DNA of 64,000 bases from Astragalus membranaceus (GCA_039519185.1 CM076851.1:32967799-33031798); one strand, 5' to 3'. Positions 45,401 to 56,514 are shown, counted from the stretch's first letter. Notes: a model not told the origin generated them from the letters alone. Translations and numbers: made by a program.

Positions 45401-48400
45401 CTTTAAAAGTTGGTTTATTTGATTTTGATCAAACAATTTTGAATTGTTGACCGCATGACTGCACATTAATATTGACCGCACCTAATTTGAATTGAAGGAT
45501 GTTTGATTCGGACATGCAATAATTTATAAAAAACTGTGCAAAGCTAAAAAAATAAGTTACCAGATAAAATTAAGAAAGGAAAGGTTTTTGAATGGACCGA
45601 CAAAGACACTAACTAAGTCCAACAGATTAAGCAAAAGGTAAAAAATTTAGACAAACTACGTTTACCTAAAAAAGAAGATGAAATCCCACCTCTCCTAGAA
45701 GTACCTACTCCTTTTCCTTAGTCCCATGTGCGCCACGGATATCTCACGTGTGCAACCCCAATTGTTTTTGACATGTCATACCACAACATAACACTTTCTA
45801 TTGCATTATTAGGATGATCTCAATTTCAAGTTTGTCATGTTTTAGAGTAATATAATATCTACTATGTGCTTACAATTATTTAATTTAATACTTATGTTGA
45901 AAAATATTCTCATTACAAAAGGATCTAAATAGTGAGTGTCCCTTTAACAACCGATGAACAAAATTACCATTGGCAACAATGCACATTAACATTAAAACAA
46001 TATCTCATTATTTTGCCCCGTGAAGCACAATTTGTATATGCAGATTCTAGGACCACAAGCAACATATGCTGTTGTTGTATAAAGAATGGTTGGGACACTT
46101 CTATCATTCATTGCATTATAAAACTTTCAGACCACCCACATTATCTCTCCCAACATAATTGTTTTACTATTTCTTTTTTCTTTTTACCTTTCCCTTAAAA
46201 TGTCTCTTTCTTTATCAATAAAGTTTAACTCTGCCGACAAATGTCGATATTGTTAAGTTTGACATATTATCATCAAGGTCTGAGTCTATGACATTGCAAT
46301 TGTGTATTGAGTTTTAGGTGGAACTTACCACTCTGTTTCAGACAAAAAAAATGTCTCTGTTTTCATCACATTTTTTTTGGTTACCGTGTTATTGGTGTGG
46401 AGTATTCACCAATTTTACGGATGACTAATCTACGCTGGCAAGTCTGACTGGCCACGTTTATACCCGACTTTGCCGGTGTGTGTGGTTCTCCCCTCCCAAC
46501 AGAGCTTTTACCACACCAAAATTCAAACCTGAAAAACCTTGAAGTGAGATCCGAGTCCAGTTACCACTCAGACCAACTTTGATGGTCTTTTTCATCACAT
46601 TATCTCTCCCAACATAACTGTTTTACTATTTTTTTTTCTTTTTACCTTTCCCTAAAATGCCTCTTTCTTCATCTGTAAAGCATAACTCAACTGATAAATA
46701 TCGATATTGTTAATTAGGTTTGATATTATAATCGAGGTTTGAGCCTGTGACCTTGTAATTGTGCGTGAGTTTTAGGTTCCATTTACGGACAAAAATTGTC
46801 TCTTTCTTTTTCATCACATTACTACTACTGGTAAGTATTTTCGTTATTTTCTCTATCTTTCTTTATCTTTTCCCTTTATCTCTAGTCTTTCTCATAACCC
46901 CCCTCACCTTCAAGGACCCCCACCCAATAACATGTGAGACAATCTTTATCCTTCTTTGTTGGTCAGATACAACTCATAGTATATAGAAGATACATAGTAT
47001 CAAGCTTCGTTGCTGAGATGGTCACCAGTTAAGCTGGCAATAACTTACTAGCTAGCATGGTCCATATCTACAACAAATATCTTATGAATTATAATATCTT
47101 GCTCCTACTTCCCTTGTAAATTTCTACTTTGTGAATTTTATTTATACTTTAAATTATACGTGAAAACACCCTCTCCAAAAAAGTACTAGTATTTTACAAC
47201 CCATTGAGAAATTATTGGACTCTTTTTCAAACATGTAGGGCTTTTATATTTTATTTTTGGGTTTTGCTTTTCCCACACCCCCTCCTACTCTTTCACACCC
47301 CTTAACAAATTTTATTCCAAAAATAACCTCGTGTGAGACGCTGCGAGGACGTGTTTTATGACTGTTCGAACGACCTTGTTCGAACAGGTTCGCATGACCT
47401 CATGCGAACAGTTTAAAAACGCCCAAAAGGGTGTGAAGTCAAAATTTAACACACTCGAACGATGTCGTTCGAATGTGTTCGAACGAGGTCATGCGAACAG
47501 GTTCGCATGACCTCATGCGAACAGGTGAAAAACGCCCAAAAGGGTGTGAAGTCAAAATTTAACACACTCGAACGATGTCATTCGAACCTGTTCGAATGCC
47601 CGTGTTCGAACAGGTGAAAATTCGTGAAAAAAAAGAGGTTTGGCCTGGCCTTTTGGTCTTTTCACACCCTTATGGGGTGTGTTTCGAGTAGGAGGGGGTG
47701 TGGGAAAAGCAATACCCTTATTTTTAACTAATTATCTCTTCGGATCAAGTGAGAGAGCACGGGGTATCCTAGTAAGTTTGCCCAAACAAAAAAAGGACGG
47801 ACGAAAAAATTAGGATTTCGATCCTCTAAAGTGAGTTAAATGTAAAGCGGGTAATTTAGCTATAAAAAGTTAAATATTAGTTTTTAATTCATTTACATAG
47901 TATCAACAATTGATTTTCTCATCAATGATCGAATATACTTACTTTTGCTCACTTTAGAGAATCCAAATTCAAAGTTAGTACAATCTATCCCAAGTAGGTA
48001 GCTCAGTTGGCGAGCTAAGAGATATCGAAAGAATGCACCAAATGAGTGCAGGATGGAGGTCCCGGGTTCAACTCCCAGAAACTAGCATTCCCTCACCCCC
48101 ACTAACATTGCTTATCAAAAAAAAAGTTAGTAGAATCTAAAGTTTTTTTTTGGGAAAGCAAACTATAGTATATAATAATATGTTGTGTTTTGGAGAAACA
48201 TAAAAACTTCTATACAAATACTTCCCTCTCCGTTAAGAGAGGGACCTACATACCAAAAGCAAAAAACTACCACAATCCATAATAGTGCATCTAATCCACT
48301 CCAAGTGAGACTTATCAGTAGAAGATAGTTTGTGTTTCAAACTATATATATCGTTTGAGGGATGACCCTATAACCATTGGAGTACTTTTGTTTCTACCGT

Positions 48401-49494
48401 CTTTACATTCATTGATTATTACCCACAAACTAAGCCCAATAGTATTATGCATGAAGGGTGTATTGAAAAAAAAAACTACCTCTCACATAAACAAGAAATA
48501 AAGCATGAAAAATGTTTTTTTCATTTTACAAGTGAACTTTATAAAGATGGCTTAACTTTATTTGAAAGAGTAGTACTGTGCATTTAACGTTGTTATTCAT
48601 ATCTTACTTTTTCATGACCTGTCACCCCCAACCCAAGCTGTTACTTTTCTTGGTCAAGAAAAAAAAACCCAAACTATTAATTGCTTTTCTTACACTGCAG
48701 TTTTGTCCACTGTTTAGCCACACCATTGCAAAAGCAATAAAAAAAAAGAAGCCAATGCCACGTATTCTCTCTCTTTACACACAAAATTTTGGATTAGTTA
48801 TGTGGTCGGTAAGTTCGGAGCCGTCCGATTAAGTTTCGGCGGCTTAAATTTTAGGAGCAGTTTTTGATTTTTCTCGATAAAAAATTTTGACTTTAAAACC
48901 TATACCGTTTAATCAAGATCGGACGATTTTAATTTTTTTCTGTCCAACCGAATGCAGTTCCAATTTCACACAGTCAGGATCCCACAATTTCAGTGTCAAC
49001 AGCGGAGAGAGAATGAAAGATGGTATAGTAAAGAAAACATGCAATAAATGCAAAAGTATTGGACAATGACATATAATATTTATAAAATAAAAACAAAAAC
49101 AACGTACGAATTAGTGCGCATACCTGATGTTTGATGGATCATCAATGGAGATTTTGTTGGAAAGTTGAGCAATAGAAGAAGCATTTGCATTAAGAAGAAG
49201 ATATTCCACCTCACCTATGTCTCCATTTAAGCCTATATTCTTGCATCCATAACTAGGAGAAGCTTGTTTCTTTTTTTCCATTGGTTTTGCAAAGAAATCA
49301 AAACCCATTTCTTCCATTTTAGCAATGGTTTCATTAGGTACACCATGATTAATCACGTTGAAGAAACCATACTCTTCACAAGCTTTCACTATTAGTTTCA
49401 TAACTATTGATCTTTCAGCTGATAAGTCTATCTTAGGAAGTTCAATAGGTAAAATCCTTTCTTCTTGGATCGAATTTCGGGAACCAACCACCAT
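42431..49494 (-). CDS. GA2ox: gibberellin 2-beta-dioxygenase (GA2-oxidase)
   Basis: Three exons with GT/AG borders: 49494-49124, 44030-43670 and 42691-42431. They total 993 bases, giving 330 aa, the usual GA2ox length. The start is MVVGSRNSIQ, as in relatives that begin MVV or MVL. Exon 1 has the dioxygenase N-domain (ACEEYGFFNVINHGVPNE) and the GA2ox mark KNIGLNGDIGEVEYLLL. Exon 2 has the Fe(II)-binding HxD in GFGEHSDPQIITILRSNDVE. Exon 3 has the distal His (SVRHRAV) and the 2-oxoglutarate-binding RxS (CRMSVAYF). The enzyme inactivates C19 gibberellins by 2-beta-hydroxylation in the cytosol, restraining growth. All catalytic residues are present. Intron 1 is about 5.1 kb and full of repeats (a tandem duplication, two SINEs, a MITE); outside these (44031-46139, 48139-49123) nothing was recognised. 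Intron 2 (42692-43669) is plain. Confidence 0.95.
46140..46823. repeat. tandem duplication of about 225 bp in intron 1, split by a SINE
   Basis: Unit 1 (about 46138-46372) and unit 2 (about 46600-46823) share ttatctctcccaacataa, gttttactatt, ctttttacctttccct, tcgatattgttaa and end ttcatcacatt. They are diverged by perhaps 15-20% with small indels. The SINE at 46373-46588 sits exactly at the junction. Confidence 0.8.
46373..46588 (-). mobile_element. tRNA-derived SINE, family C
   Basis: On the minus strand it reads ggtctgagtggtaactgg (box-A-like), then caggtttgaattttggtg (box-B-like), and ends in ggtaaccaaaaaaaa. It is flanked by ttttcatcacatt on both sides (46360-46372, 46589-46601). That flank is also the end of the tandem unit, so target duplication and unit duplication cannot be separated. 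Confidence 0.7.
47259..47717. mobile_element. MITE with about 30-bp inverted ends and 8-bp target duplication
   Basis: Inverted termini start GGGTTTTGCTTTTCCCAC on the left and GGGTATTGCTTTTCCCAC on the right complement. Perfect 8-bp repeats TTATTTTT flank them (47251-47258 and 47718-47725), suggesting a hAT-like transposase, although the A/T-only duplication is weak evidence. The interior is built of repeated gttcgaac, ttcgcatgacctcatgcgaa and gcccaaaagggtgtgaagtc blocks. It lies in intron 1 of the GA2ox gene. Confidence 0.8.
47987..48122 (+). mobile_element. tRNA-derived SINE, family A
   Basis: Has a perfect box A (tagctcagttgg), box B (gggttcaactcc) and an A tail, about 136 bp. It is flanked by a 16-bp near-perfect target duplication (47971-47986 and 48123-48138, one mismatch). 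It lies in GA2ox intron 1, antisense to the gene. A close relative is at 57936-58074. Confidence 0.92.
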
Positions 49495-49614
49495 TTTTAA
49501 TGAAATAGAAAGAGAGGAAAGAAACAAGAACAAGAAGGTTTTGTGTTGAAATTGAAGGAAGAGAAAAATGAAATTGGTTTGAGATAGGTTAATGTGTTGG
49601 TAAATGCTGATTTG

Positions 49615-49623
49615 TTATATAAG
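49615..49623 (-). promoter_or_regulatory. candidate TATA box of the GA2ox gene
   Basis: CTTATATAA on the minus strand, about 121 bases upstream of the start codon, leaving a leader of about 90 bases. It is followed by a pyrimidine/purine-biased leader typical of plant promoters. Confidence 0.6.
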
Positions 49624-50071
49624 AGAAATGGGGAGGAGGGGGGGTGTGGAGAAGGAGAGGAAGGGGGTGTATGTGAAGATGATAAATAATATAGGATATT
49701 TATGGAGAAACCACCGGCTAGAGATCTTGTACCCATGAAAAGAAAAATAAATTAAAATATAAAATATCATGATAAGAAAATAATGAAAATGAAAACTCTC
49801 AAGCATGTTTTGTGGAATTCAATTCATATATTTAATTCACAATATGTAAGGCCTAGAACAACACATTGTTAGGATGATTATTTTTAGTTATTCGGAGTTT
49901 ACGTGTGATATTTGTCATTATGTCTATAAGAAAAAAAAACTAATATTCATAAAAATTGTTTCTTTGAAAAAAGACTGGTTATTACGTTTTTTTTATTACT
50001 AAGAGTGGAGGAAGAATGAGAGATTTTTGAATAAAAATGATATGTTAAAAAAACATAAATAAACACAATTA

Positions 50072-50161
<90 letters not shown>

Positions 50162-50370
50162 CCCTAATTACAAGATTTTGTGTGATCTTGTAATGGTTAT
50201 GATTACGTCATTAATTACAAGATCTTGTGTGATTTTTAATTAATAAGGAAAAGATCATACGAGATCTTGTAATTAATGACGTAATCTAAACCGTTAATTT
50301 TAATCTAACAATTATAAATAAGAGCTATCATTACTCACCATGAACACTAGTTCTCAGGTGATACACTCCC
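49624..50370. other. upstream region of the GA2ox gene
   Basis: AT-rich. It contains a (TA)n(GA)n microsatellite at 50072-50157. Beyond that are inverted phrases around aattacaagatcttgtgtgat (50165-50275), which look like part of an older MITE related to the one at 50371. Confidence 0.5.
50072..50157. repeat. compound (TA)n(GA)n microsatellite
   Basis: About 11 TA units followed by about 32 GA units, roughly 580 bases upstream of the GA2ox start codon. Confidence 0.95.
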
Positions 50371-50524
50371 TATATATAGTGGAGGACTCAGATGAGGACA
50401 CTTGTTTATTATGAAAAATGAGAAAATCTAAATAAAACTGTAAGATAAAAATCAACGGCCCATATTACGCTATTAATTACAATATCTTTAATTAAAAAGA
50501 AAGCAATTCACTAGTGCAAAAAAT

Positions 50525-50770
50525 GGATTTAAAGTCAGGCGAAAAAGGGATTTAAAGTCAGGCGCCCGCTTGACTTTTATTAAGTCAGACTTTGTATGTA
50601 AGGAGCTTTAAAGTCAAGCGATAGCCTGACTTCGTAAGTCCGATTTAAAGTCAAGCATTTATTATTGTCTGACTTCGTAAGTATGTTTTAAAGTCAAGCA
50701 TTTATGGCCTGACATCGTAAGTCTCTTTTAAAGTCAAGCATTTATGGCGTCTGACTTCGTAAGTCTCTTT
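50525..50770. repeat. left subterminal repeats of CACTA-3
   Basis: aaagtcaggcg, aaagtcaagc and cctgacttcgtaagt words repeat about every 50 bases. More follow at 51804-51850 after the inserted hAT-like element. Confidence 0.85.
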
Positions 50771-51149
50771 TAGGGGTGTCAAATTGATCCATTTGTCCAC
50801 TGGATATCCGGTCCGTCCATAGCAAAATTTATCCAATCCATCCGTTACAAACAAAAAAATAATAATGGATTGGATTGGATCCATCCACTTGATTTGTGGA
50901 TGGTTGTGATCCATCCATTAATTTTTTTAAATCCGATGGATTATCAATAAGTAGAAAATCAAAATCCAATGGATAATTATTTTTTTGACTAAAATCAATT
51001 GGATAATTATAAAAAATACATTTTTACAAAAAACTATATCTAAAAACAATTTTCAGTTTTTTTTAAAAGGACTTTTCAATTTTAAAATTTTTTTCCAATT
51101 TTTTTTTAAAATTCAGAAAAAAAAAATATATATTATATATTTTTTGACA

Positions 51150-51185
<36 letters not shown>

Positions 51186-51803
51186 TATAATATATATAAT
51201 ATATATTAATATATATATATATATATTAATATATAGCACCACCGTGACTGGCGGCCGGCCGCCGGAGAGCCGCCGTGACCGCCGCCGTACACCACCGCCG
51301 ACCACAACCGGTCGTCGGAACGCCACCGCGTGGACCACCGTGGGTCGCCGGAGCTCCGCCGCCGTGCCGGCCGCCGGAGCTCCGCCGCCGGCCGCCGCTT
51401 CCACCACCTCATATAATTGAAACACCATATTTATATATTTATAATATATATTTATATTTTACCAATATTATATATAAATATATATTTTTAAATATACTTT
51501 TTTTTTGTCAAAAAAAAGTATAAGTTTTTTTTGCTGCAACATTAAAAAAGAAAAATTTCATAAAAAGATTTTTTTATTAAAAGATTTTTTTATTTTTTAA
51601 AGGTATTAGTGGATGAATTGGATATCCATCCATAAAAAAGTTGTTAATGGATGACTTGGATGGATTTTTTTTGTCCATGGATGAATTGGATTGGATTTGT
51701 TTGATACAATCCTAATGGATATAGATTTTTTAATGGATTTCTCCAATCCATCCATTATAATCCATATCCATATCCATCCAATCCATCCATTTTGACACCC
51801 CTA
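50771..51803. mobile_element. hAT-like non-autonomous element nested in CACTA-3
   Basis: Inverted termini TAGGGGTGTCAAA with perfect 8-bp target duplications GTCTCTTT (50763-50770 and 51804-51811). The ends are rich in tggatggat/atccatcc words running inward. The centre has AT repeats and a GC-rich island at 51237-51412. No hAT transposase is coded. Confidence 0.9.
51237..51412. other. GC-rich island inside the hAT-like element
   Basis: About 175 bases of very high G+C (gccgccgg, ctccgccgcc, accaccg words) between long AT-only stretches. It is open on both strands in several frames, but no protein family was recognised. It may be a captured coding piece or an expanded triplet-like sequence. 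Confidence 0.8.
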
Positions 51804-52145
51804 GTCTCTTTTAAAGTCAAGCATTTATGGCGTCTGACTTTAAAAGTTTGTTTTTTTCAAAAAAAAAATTATTTGGTAGCCTTAATGTATCCTCATGCTG
51901 CCATAAATCAAAAACAACATAATTCAAAATCTTTAACAAATTCAAAAACTCCATATAATGATAGGTTTAACCTTTGAGGTGAAATTGCAGTACATATAAT
52001 AGAAAAAGTAAGAAAGACAATAAATAAAATTAATACATAAATATATAAAAATGCTTCTTCAGATATACAAACTAGTGGTTTAAGCAAAAAGAAGGACAAA
52101 TATGTACTACTGTATTCTTGCTATATACAACTGTGTGAGTCTTCT

Positions 52146-52361
52146 TCACCCAGTTTCTGGGGCAGCCCAGTTGACAGCAGGGACAGCTGGAATAGGTGCT
52201 GGAGCAGCATCAGTCCAAGGTTGGTCAATTGCAGAAGGCCACTGACCATCAGAAGGAATAGCAGAAGCATTGAAGTCAGCAATAGCATAATCTGGCACAG
52301 GAGCTTCATCTTCCTCTATCTGCTTAGCATCCTCTGGTTCTCTATAGAAGAATAAATCCAC
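52146..52361 (-). pseudogene. RPSA: captured 3' exon of ribosomal protein SA (40S, uS2 family)
   Basis: Exon begins after an AG acceptor (gatgcag) with VDLFFYREPEDAKQIEEDE, then VPDYAIADFNASAIPSDGQW and PAVNWAAPETG before a stop. This is the acidic, proline- and tryptophan-rich C-terminal tail of plant 40S ribosomal protein SA. Only this last exon is present and its end looks shortened compared with relatives. The source gene would be a housekeeping gene elsewhere in the genome. Confidence 0.85.
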
Positions 52362-53073
52362 CTGCATCAAAGAAAATATCAGACAATGTACTAAAAACAA
52401 CAGATGTTTTACCATCACAAACAAACAACATTTAAAAAAAAACATGAGCAACATTCGTAGTTGTTCTCTTATTATTTGTTTCCATTTTTATTATAATTTG
52501 ATTTGATTTGTAATAAAATCTGTATCAGTATCAGGTTATAGTAAAATTTTATATCTGACCAGATCCTAGGGTGTAATTTTTTATTTGTTTCTGTCCTTTT
52601 GTTCAGAAGATCAGTTTCCTAAATCAGGATGAATTCTTCCTTTAAATAAGATGTACGATGCAACTATTAACAAAGAAATAAACAAAAATATTCTTCTCTA
52701 TTATTTCTTCTTTTAAAGGGCTTGCCTTCAACCCTTGCCGCAAGATCAGTCACCATATAGTAAAGTACACAGGCAACAACTACCGTTTTCATACTAATCA
52801 CATGCAAAATACAGTCAACTCTCAATAAAAACAAATACTTTAAAAAGAAATTAAATTATAGGGGAGAAATGTCATAGAAACACATGATGAATAGTCTTCA
52901 TTTAACTTGGGCAATAATGGCTTGTTTTGCAAGTTTCAAAAAGTTCATTAGCTTTGACTCGAGATTTGAAAGTTTATATTGACTAGATCAAAATGAGATA
53001 AAACTCAGGGTACATTCGGTATTTTTTCCCTAATAAATCTAAAACAGCAATAGTTCAACAGTTTTACACAAAC

Positions 53074-53470
53074 CTGATAATACCATCATCATTTCCATCA
53101 TCCAAAGGCTTGTATAGAGCATCAATGATCTCCGCCTTAGATGATTGTGTTCTCACTGATGCTCTATACCGTGAAATCCTTGGCCATTGTCGTGATCCAA
53201 CAACCTACAACCAATCATTATAAAATCAGAATAATATGCTGCAGACATGGAAAAAACTCAAAACAATTGTGGTTCAAGGAAAATATAGCACTATGTTTTT
53301 TTACAACAATTATAGAGGAAAAAACAAAATAGAAACAGCCTCACCGCTGCTATTGATGGAATATCCGATCGACCAGGGGATCCGTGAGAGACATCCATCC
53401 CTAAAATCATAGTTGGGGTATCTTTAACCAAGGGAAGATGGCCAGAATGCTCTATCGCCAGCAAAGAATG
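53074..53470 (-). pseudogene. AGO: captured PIWI-domain exons of an AGO4/AGO6-class Argonaute
   Basis: Two exons with their intron. Exon A (53345 up to about 53470) reads LLAIEHSGHLPLVKDTPTMI, then LGMDVSHGSPGRSDIPSIAA. It ends at a GT donor. Exon B (53204-53074), after an AG acceptor, continues in phase with VVGSRQWPRISRYRASVRTQ and SSKAEIIDALYKPLDDGNDD, and ends at a GT donor. GMDVSHG holds the first catalytic Asp of the slicer motif. The KDTPTMILGMDVSHGSPGR pattern is closest, from memory, to AGO6. These proteins bind 24-nt siRNAs and guide DNA methylation of transposons. Only about 80 codons are present, so no functional Argonaute is coded. Confidence 0.87.
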
Positions 53471-54126
53471 TAAAACACAAACACAAAGTCCAAAACAGTT
53501 AGCTATGGAAAAACAAACTTTGCTCTGCCCAATTTTTGGTTCACTTTAAGTGTAGCTTTATTCAAATCAATAAACAACGGTTTCTCAATCAATGTGTATT
53601 TGAAAAAATTTGAAACTGAAAAATTGAAGAAATAGAAAAACCTCTAGTGTCGATGCGGTGTCGGTGCAAGTTCCGGCCGCCGTTGACGACAGTCATACAC
53701 CGATGCTCTTCCTTTGCTCCGGTGTTCCATCGCGTGCGTTCCGCGTTTCAATGCAAGTCATGGGGATGACCTACAACAACTCTTGAAAGCCGTGGTTTAT
53801 AAATTTCCTGCATAGAAATGACAACAATTTTGAAATCTATCAATTGAAAGCAAAGTTGAAATAACAGCAAAAGCAAGTGTATTACTTTATCTACTTTGAA
53901 GCTTCAAATCCACATCTATAATTTGTAACTGTAGTGCTATTATTCATATGCCAAAGTTGTTTCTTCGGTTTCTGACAAACAGTTTCTTCGGTTTTTGTAA
54001 TTACTATATATATATATATGTGTGTATGGTGTCCCGTTGTCTTATATTTTGAACACTAACGATGTCTCCGTGTGACTAAAAATTTTGATGTAATTTTCCA
54101 AATGCAAATTCCAGTTGGCAGAAATA

Positions 54127-54587
54127 TCAAGATTGAGAAAACCCAATACAAAATGCACATCCATCAGGGAAACATATGTAACTAGCCTGTGAATTGAAGC
54201 CATGGCATGTCAGTAATAATTTGGTTCCTCCGACAATGGCAGTCTCCCAGTTATGTAGATGCAATACATCGGGCTTTTTCCCACATTTTACTATGTAATC
54301 CAGTGAGGCACGACAAAAATAAGAAAACCTGGCAGCCAAAGAAGGCATGACATCAAGATTATTGACACATATGTACACCATAATAAAGGAAAAGTCTTAA
54401 TTTGATCAGATTTTACTCTCCCTCACTTATACCCGGAAAATAAATTACTGATTAGATACTAACTAGTTGATCAGTTACCTTTCAAAATCATCTGGGTAAC
54501 CATATATCATCTCACGCCTGAAAAAGGATGAGTGGTGCAATGGTTCGATCAATGTGACTCCAATGCCGCAAACAACACTGCCATACA
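54127..54587 (-). pseudogene. captured starch synthase IV/V-like exons
   Basis: Exon 1 (54587-54479, AG acceptor and GT donor present) reads YGSVVCGIGVTLIEPLHHSS, then FFRREMIYGYPDDFER. Exon 2 starts at 54328 in phase with FSYFCRASLDYIVKCGKKPD, then VLHLHNWETAIVG. After that an internal stretch of about a dozen residues usual in the family is missing, and the sequence resumes with LLLTCHGFNSQ. This is part of the GT5 starch/glycogen synthase catalytic domain (ADP-glucose as donor, plastid). The YGSV and HHSSFFRRE pattern favours the IV/V clade over soluble I-III. A fragment only. Confidence 0.8.
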
Positions 54588-54856
54588 CTAAGGGTAAGTA
54601 TAAAAGAAAGTCGTATCAGTAGATTTAAACAAGAAACAAGACAAGAAACTTTATTTCTAATATATTTCTGTAATTGTTTTGTCACAATTATGCATACCTA
54701 CATGGAAGTTAGAAACAACTAAATTAAGGAATTACAGATATCAGGGAACTATTGGACTAATATAGAAATAAGTGTGACTAACTTCCATATATATTAGCAA
54801 CAAAATTTTAGTGATCAAATCTATTCAAAATAAGTGTGACTAACTTCCATATTGGA

Positions 54857-55160
54857 GATTTTTTAAAATTCACTTGTCTGTCTTTATATATGCTTGAAGC
54901 TCTTCTACAGCATCCTGACAAATGAGAGTGCTTGGGATGACAAACTGAAAGCCAATATCTTTTCCTGAATCGAAAACAACAAAGAATAAATAACACAATC
55001 AAATATTGAAATGCATACTTATAGTGAAGAAGTATTATGTGAACGGTAGTAGTACCCAAATTAATATAGATGATCCAAAATATTTTTCACAAAAACTAAA
55101 TGAAGATGAGGGTTATACCTTGTTGCGAAAACAGGATGAAGAATAGCCGGAGAAGCTGAA
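54857..55160 (-). pseudogene. two unassigned exon-like pieces in CACTA-3
   Basis: Minus strand 55160-55110 reads SASPAILHPVFATR before a GT donor. 54965-54857 reads DIGFQFVIPSTLICQDAVEE, then LQAYIKTDK and a stop. Both look like coding exons by composition, but I do not recognise the source gene. Confidence 0.35.
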
Positions 55161-55844
55161 AGGAATAAAAATAAATAAACAACATAAATGAGAGGGAAAG
55201 ATGAGAAATCTGATAATACTGAAACATTAAATGGAAAATCATCTTCATAATTAGAAACATCATCTTCCAATTTTGAACTCTCCATGCTAGTGGGAATACT
55301 TGAGTAATGAAACCACATCATAGTAAATATATTTTCTATTTTGGGTAAGAACAAAACCAAAAAATAGAAGAAACATATAACATGCATAAAGCCAAGCTAT
55401 TAGGGTCTTTGCCACTCATCATTCAATGAAATTTTTGAGTCAAAAAATCATTCAGTGAAACATGCAAACTAAGAAACTATCATCATCACATATGCACAAC
55501 ACTCGGTACTTATCTAACAATTAATTTACAATAAATTCAATATTTTCTCGTCAATCATGTTTAGCCATTACATTAGTAGGATCATTCATATCCAGTATTC
55601 TTACGATTTGATGAGGCAAGTGATTTAAAAAAAATGAATGCAAGTTATGACATTTTCTGCACTAATTAAGAACTGATATTTGTTTATAGCAATCCAACCT
55701 AAAAAACATTTAAAATGAAGGAAATAAAAATGTCCGAGACCCACCATAAAAGTAACATTATTCCATTAGTTAATCCTTTCGGAAGAACAATTAGAGCAGT
55801 GAGTAATCTACTGGCTAAGACATGAAATTAGAAAACTACCTCGC

Positions 55845-56480
55845 CGCGAGTTCTGGAGCGGTGGTGCGGTGGTGCGATTTCCGGCACAGCGGAGCTCCGG
55901 TGGAGAGTTCTCCGAACTTGAAATTTCTTGAGGGTTTTTCATGCGGACGCTTAGGGGATACCAAATATCAAACTCGTTTTTTGATTGGACGTCTTTGGTG
56001 ATCGGAAAATGAGGGGGAAGGTGGCGGTCAAGGGTTTGTGGAAACGGTGAGAACGACGTGGAGATCTGAGAGTGAAGAGGGTTCTTCGTGTTAGAGATCC
56101 ATACCATGTGTAGTCTCTGCTGGAGAAGAAGGAACCCGTGACTGAGTCGTTTTTTGTAGATCTACTGTTCCCAGTTGTAGATCCAGTTTCAGATCCAGAC
56201 GTGAGGAAGAGGAACAGAGTGAGAGTGAGAAGTGAGTGTGAGAGGAGGGTGCGAAGAGATAGGAGGGTGCGAAGAGGAACGGAGTGAGCGTGAGAGACTA
56301 AGGAAGGTGACGGTGAGGGAGTGAGGGTGAGGAAGCTGACGGTGAGGGAGTGAGGGTGACGGTGAGGGGGGTGAGGTCCGATAGAGAGAAGAAGAAGGAT
56401 TAGAGAGACGAGGAGTGTTTAGGGTTCGCGTGAGAGTGAGAGTGAGAATGGAGAGGAGAGGAGTGTTCTGATTCTGATAG
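55845..56480. other. GC/GA-rich segment at the right end of CACTA-3
   Basis: Begins with gtggtgcggtggtgcg and continues through several gaggagtgagg/gtgagggtga tandem words (56215-56470). Located upstream of all minus-strand captured exons, next to the right subterminal array, as in CACTA-1 and CACTA-2. A candidate promoter or leader; no protein supported. Confidence 0.5.
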
Positions 56481-56514
56481 TGAGGGTGAAATTGTTTTTT
56501 TTATTTTAGTACTT

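Noticed and set aside
47998..48075. tRNA gene from boxes A and B
   Set aside because: The boxes belong to a SINE with A tail and target duplications; no cloverleaf can be drawn over the full length.
55808..56107. Minus-strand 99-codon frame as a gene
   Set aside because: Low-complexity GC-rich sequence inside CACTA-3; no recognised protein.
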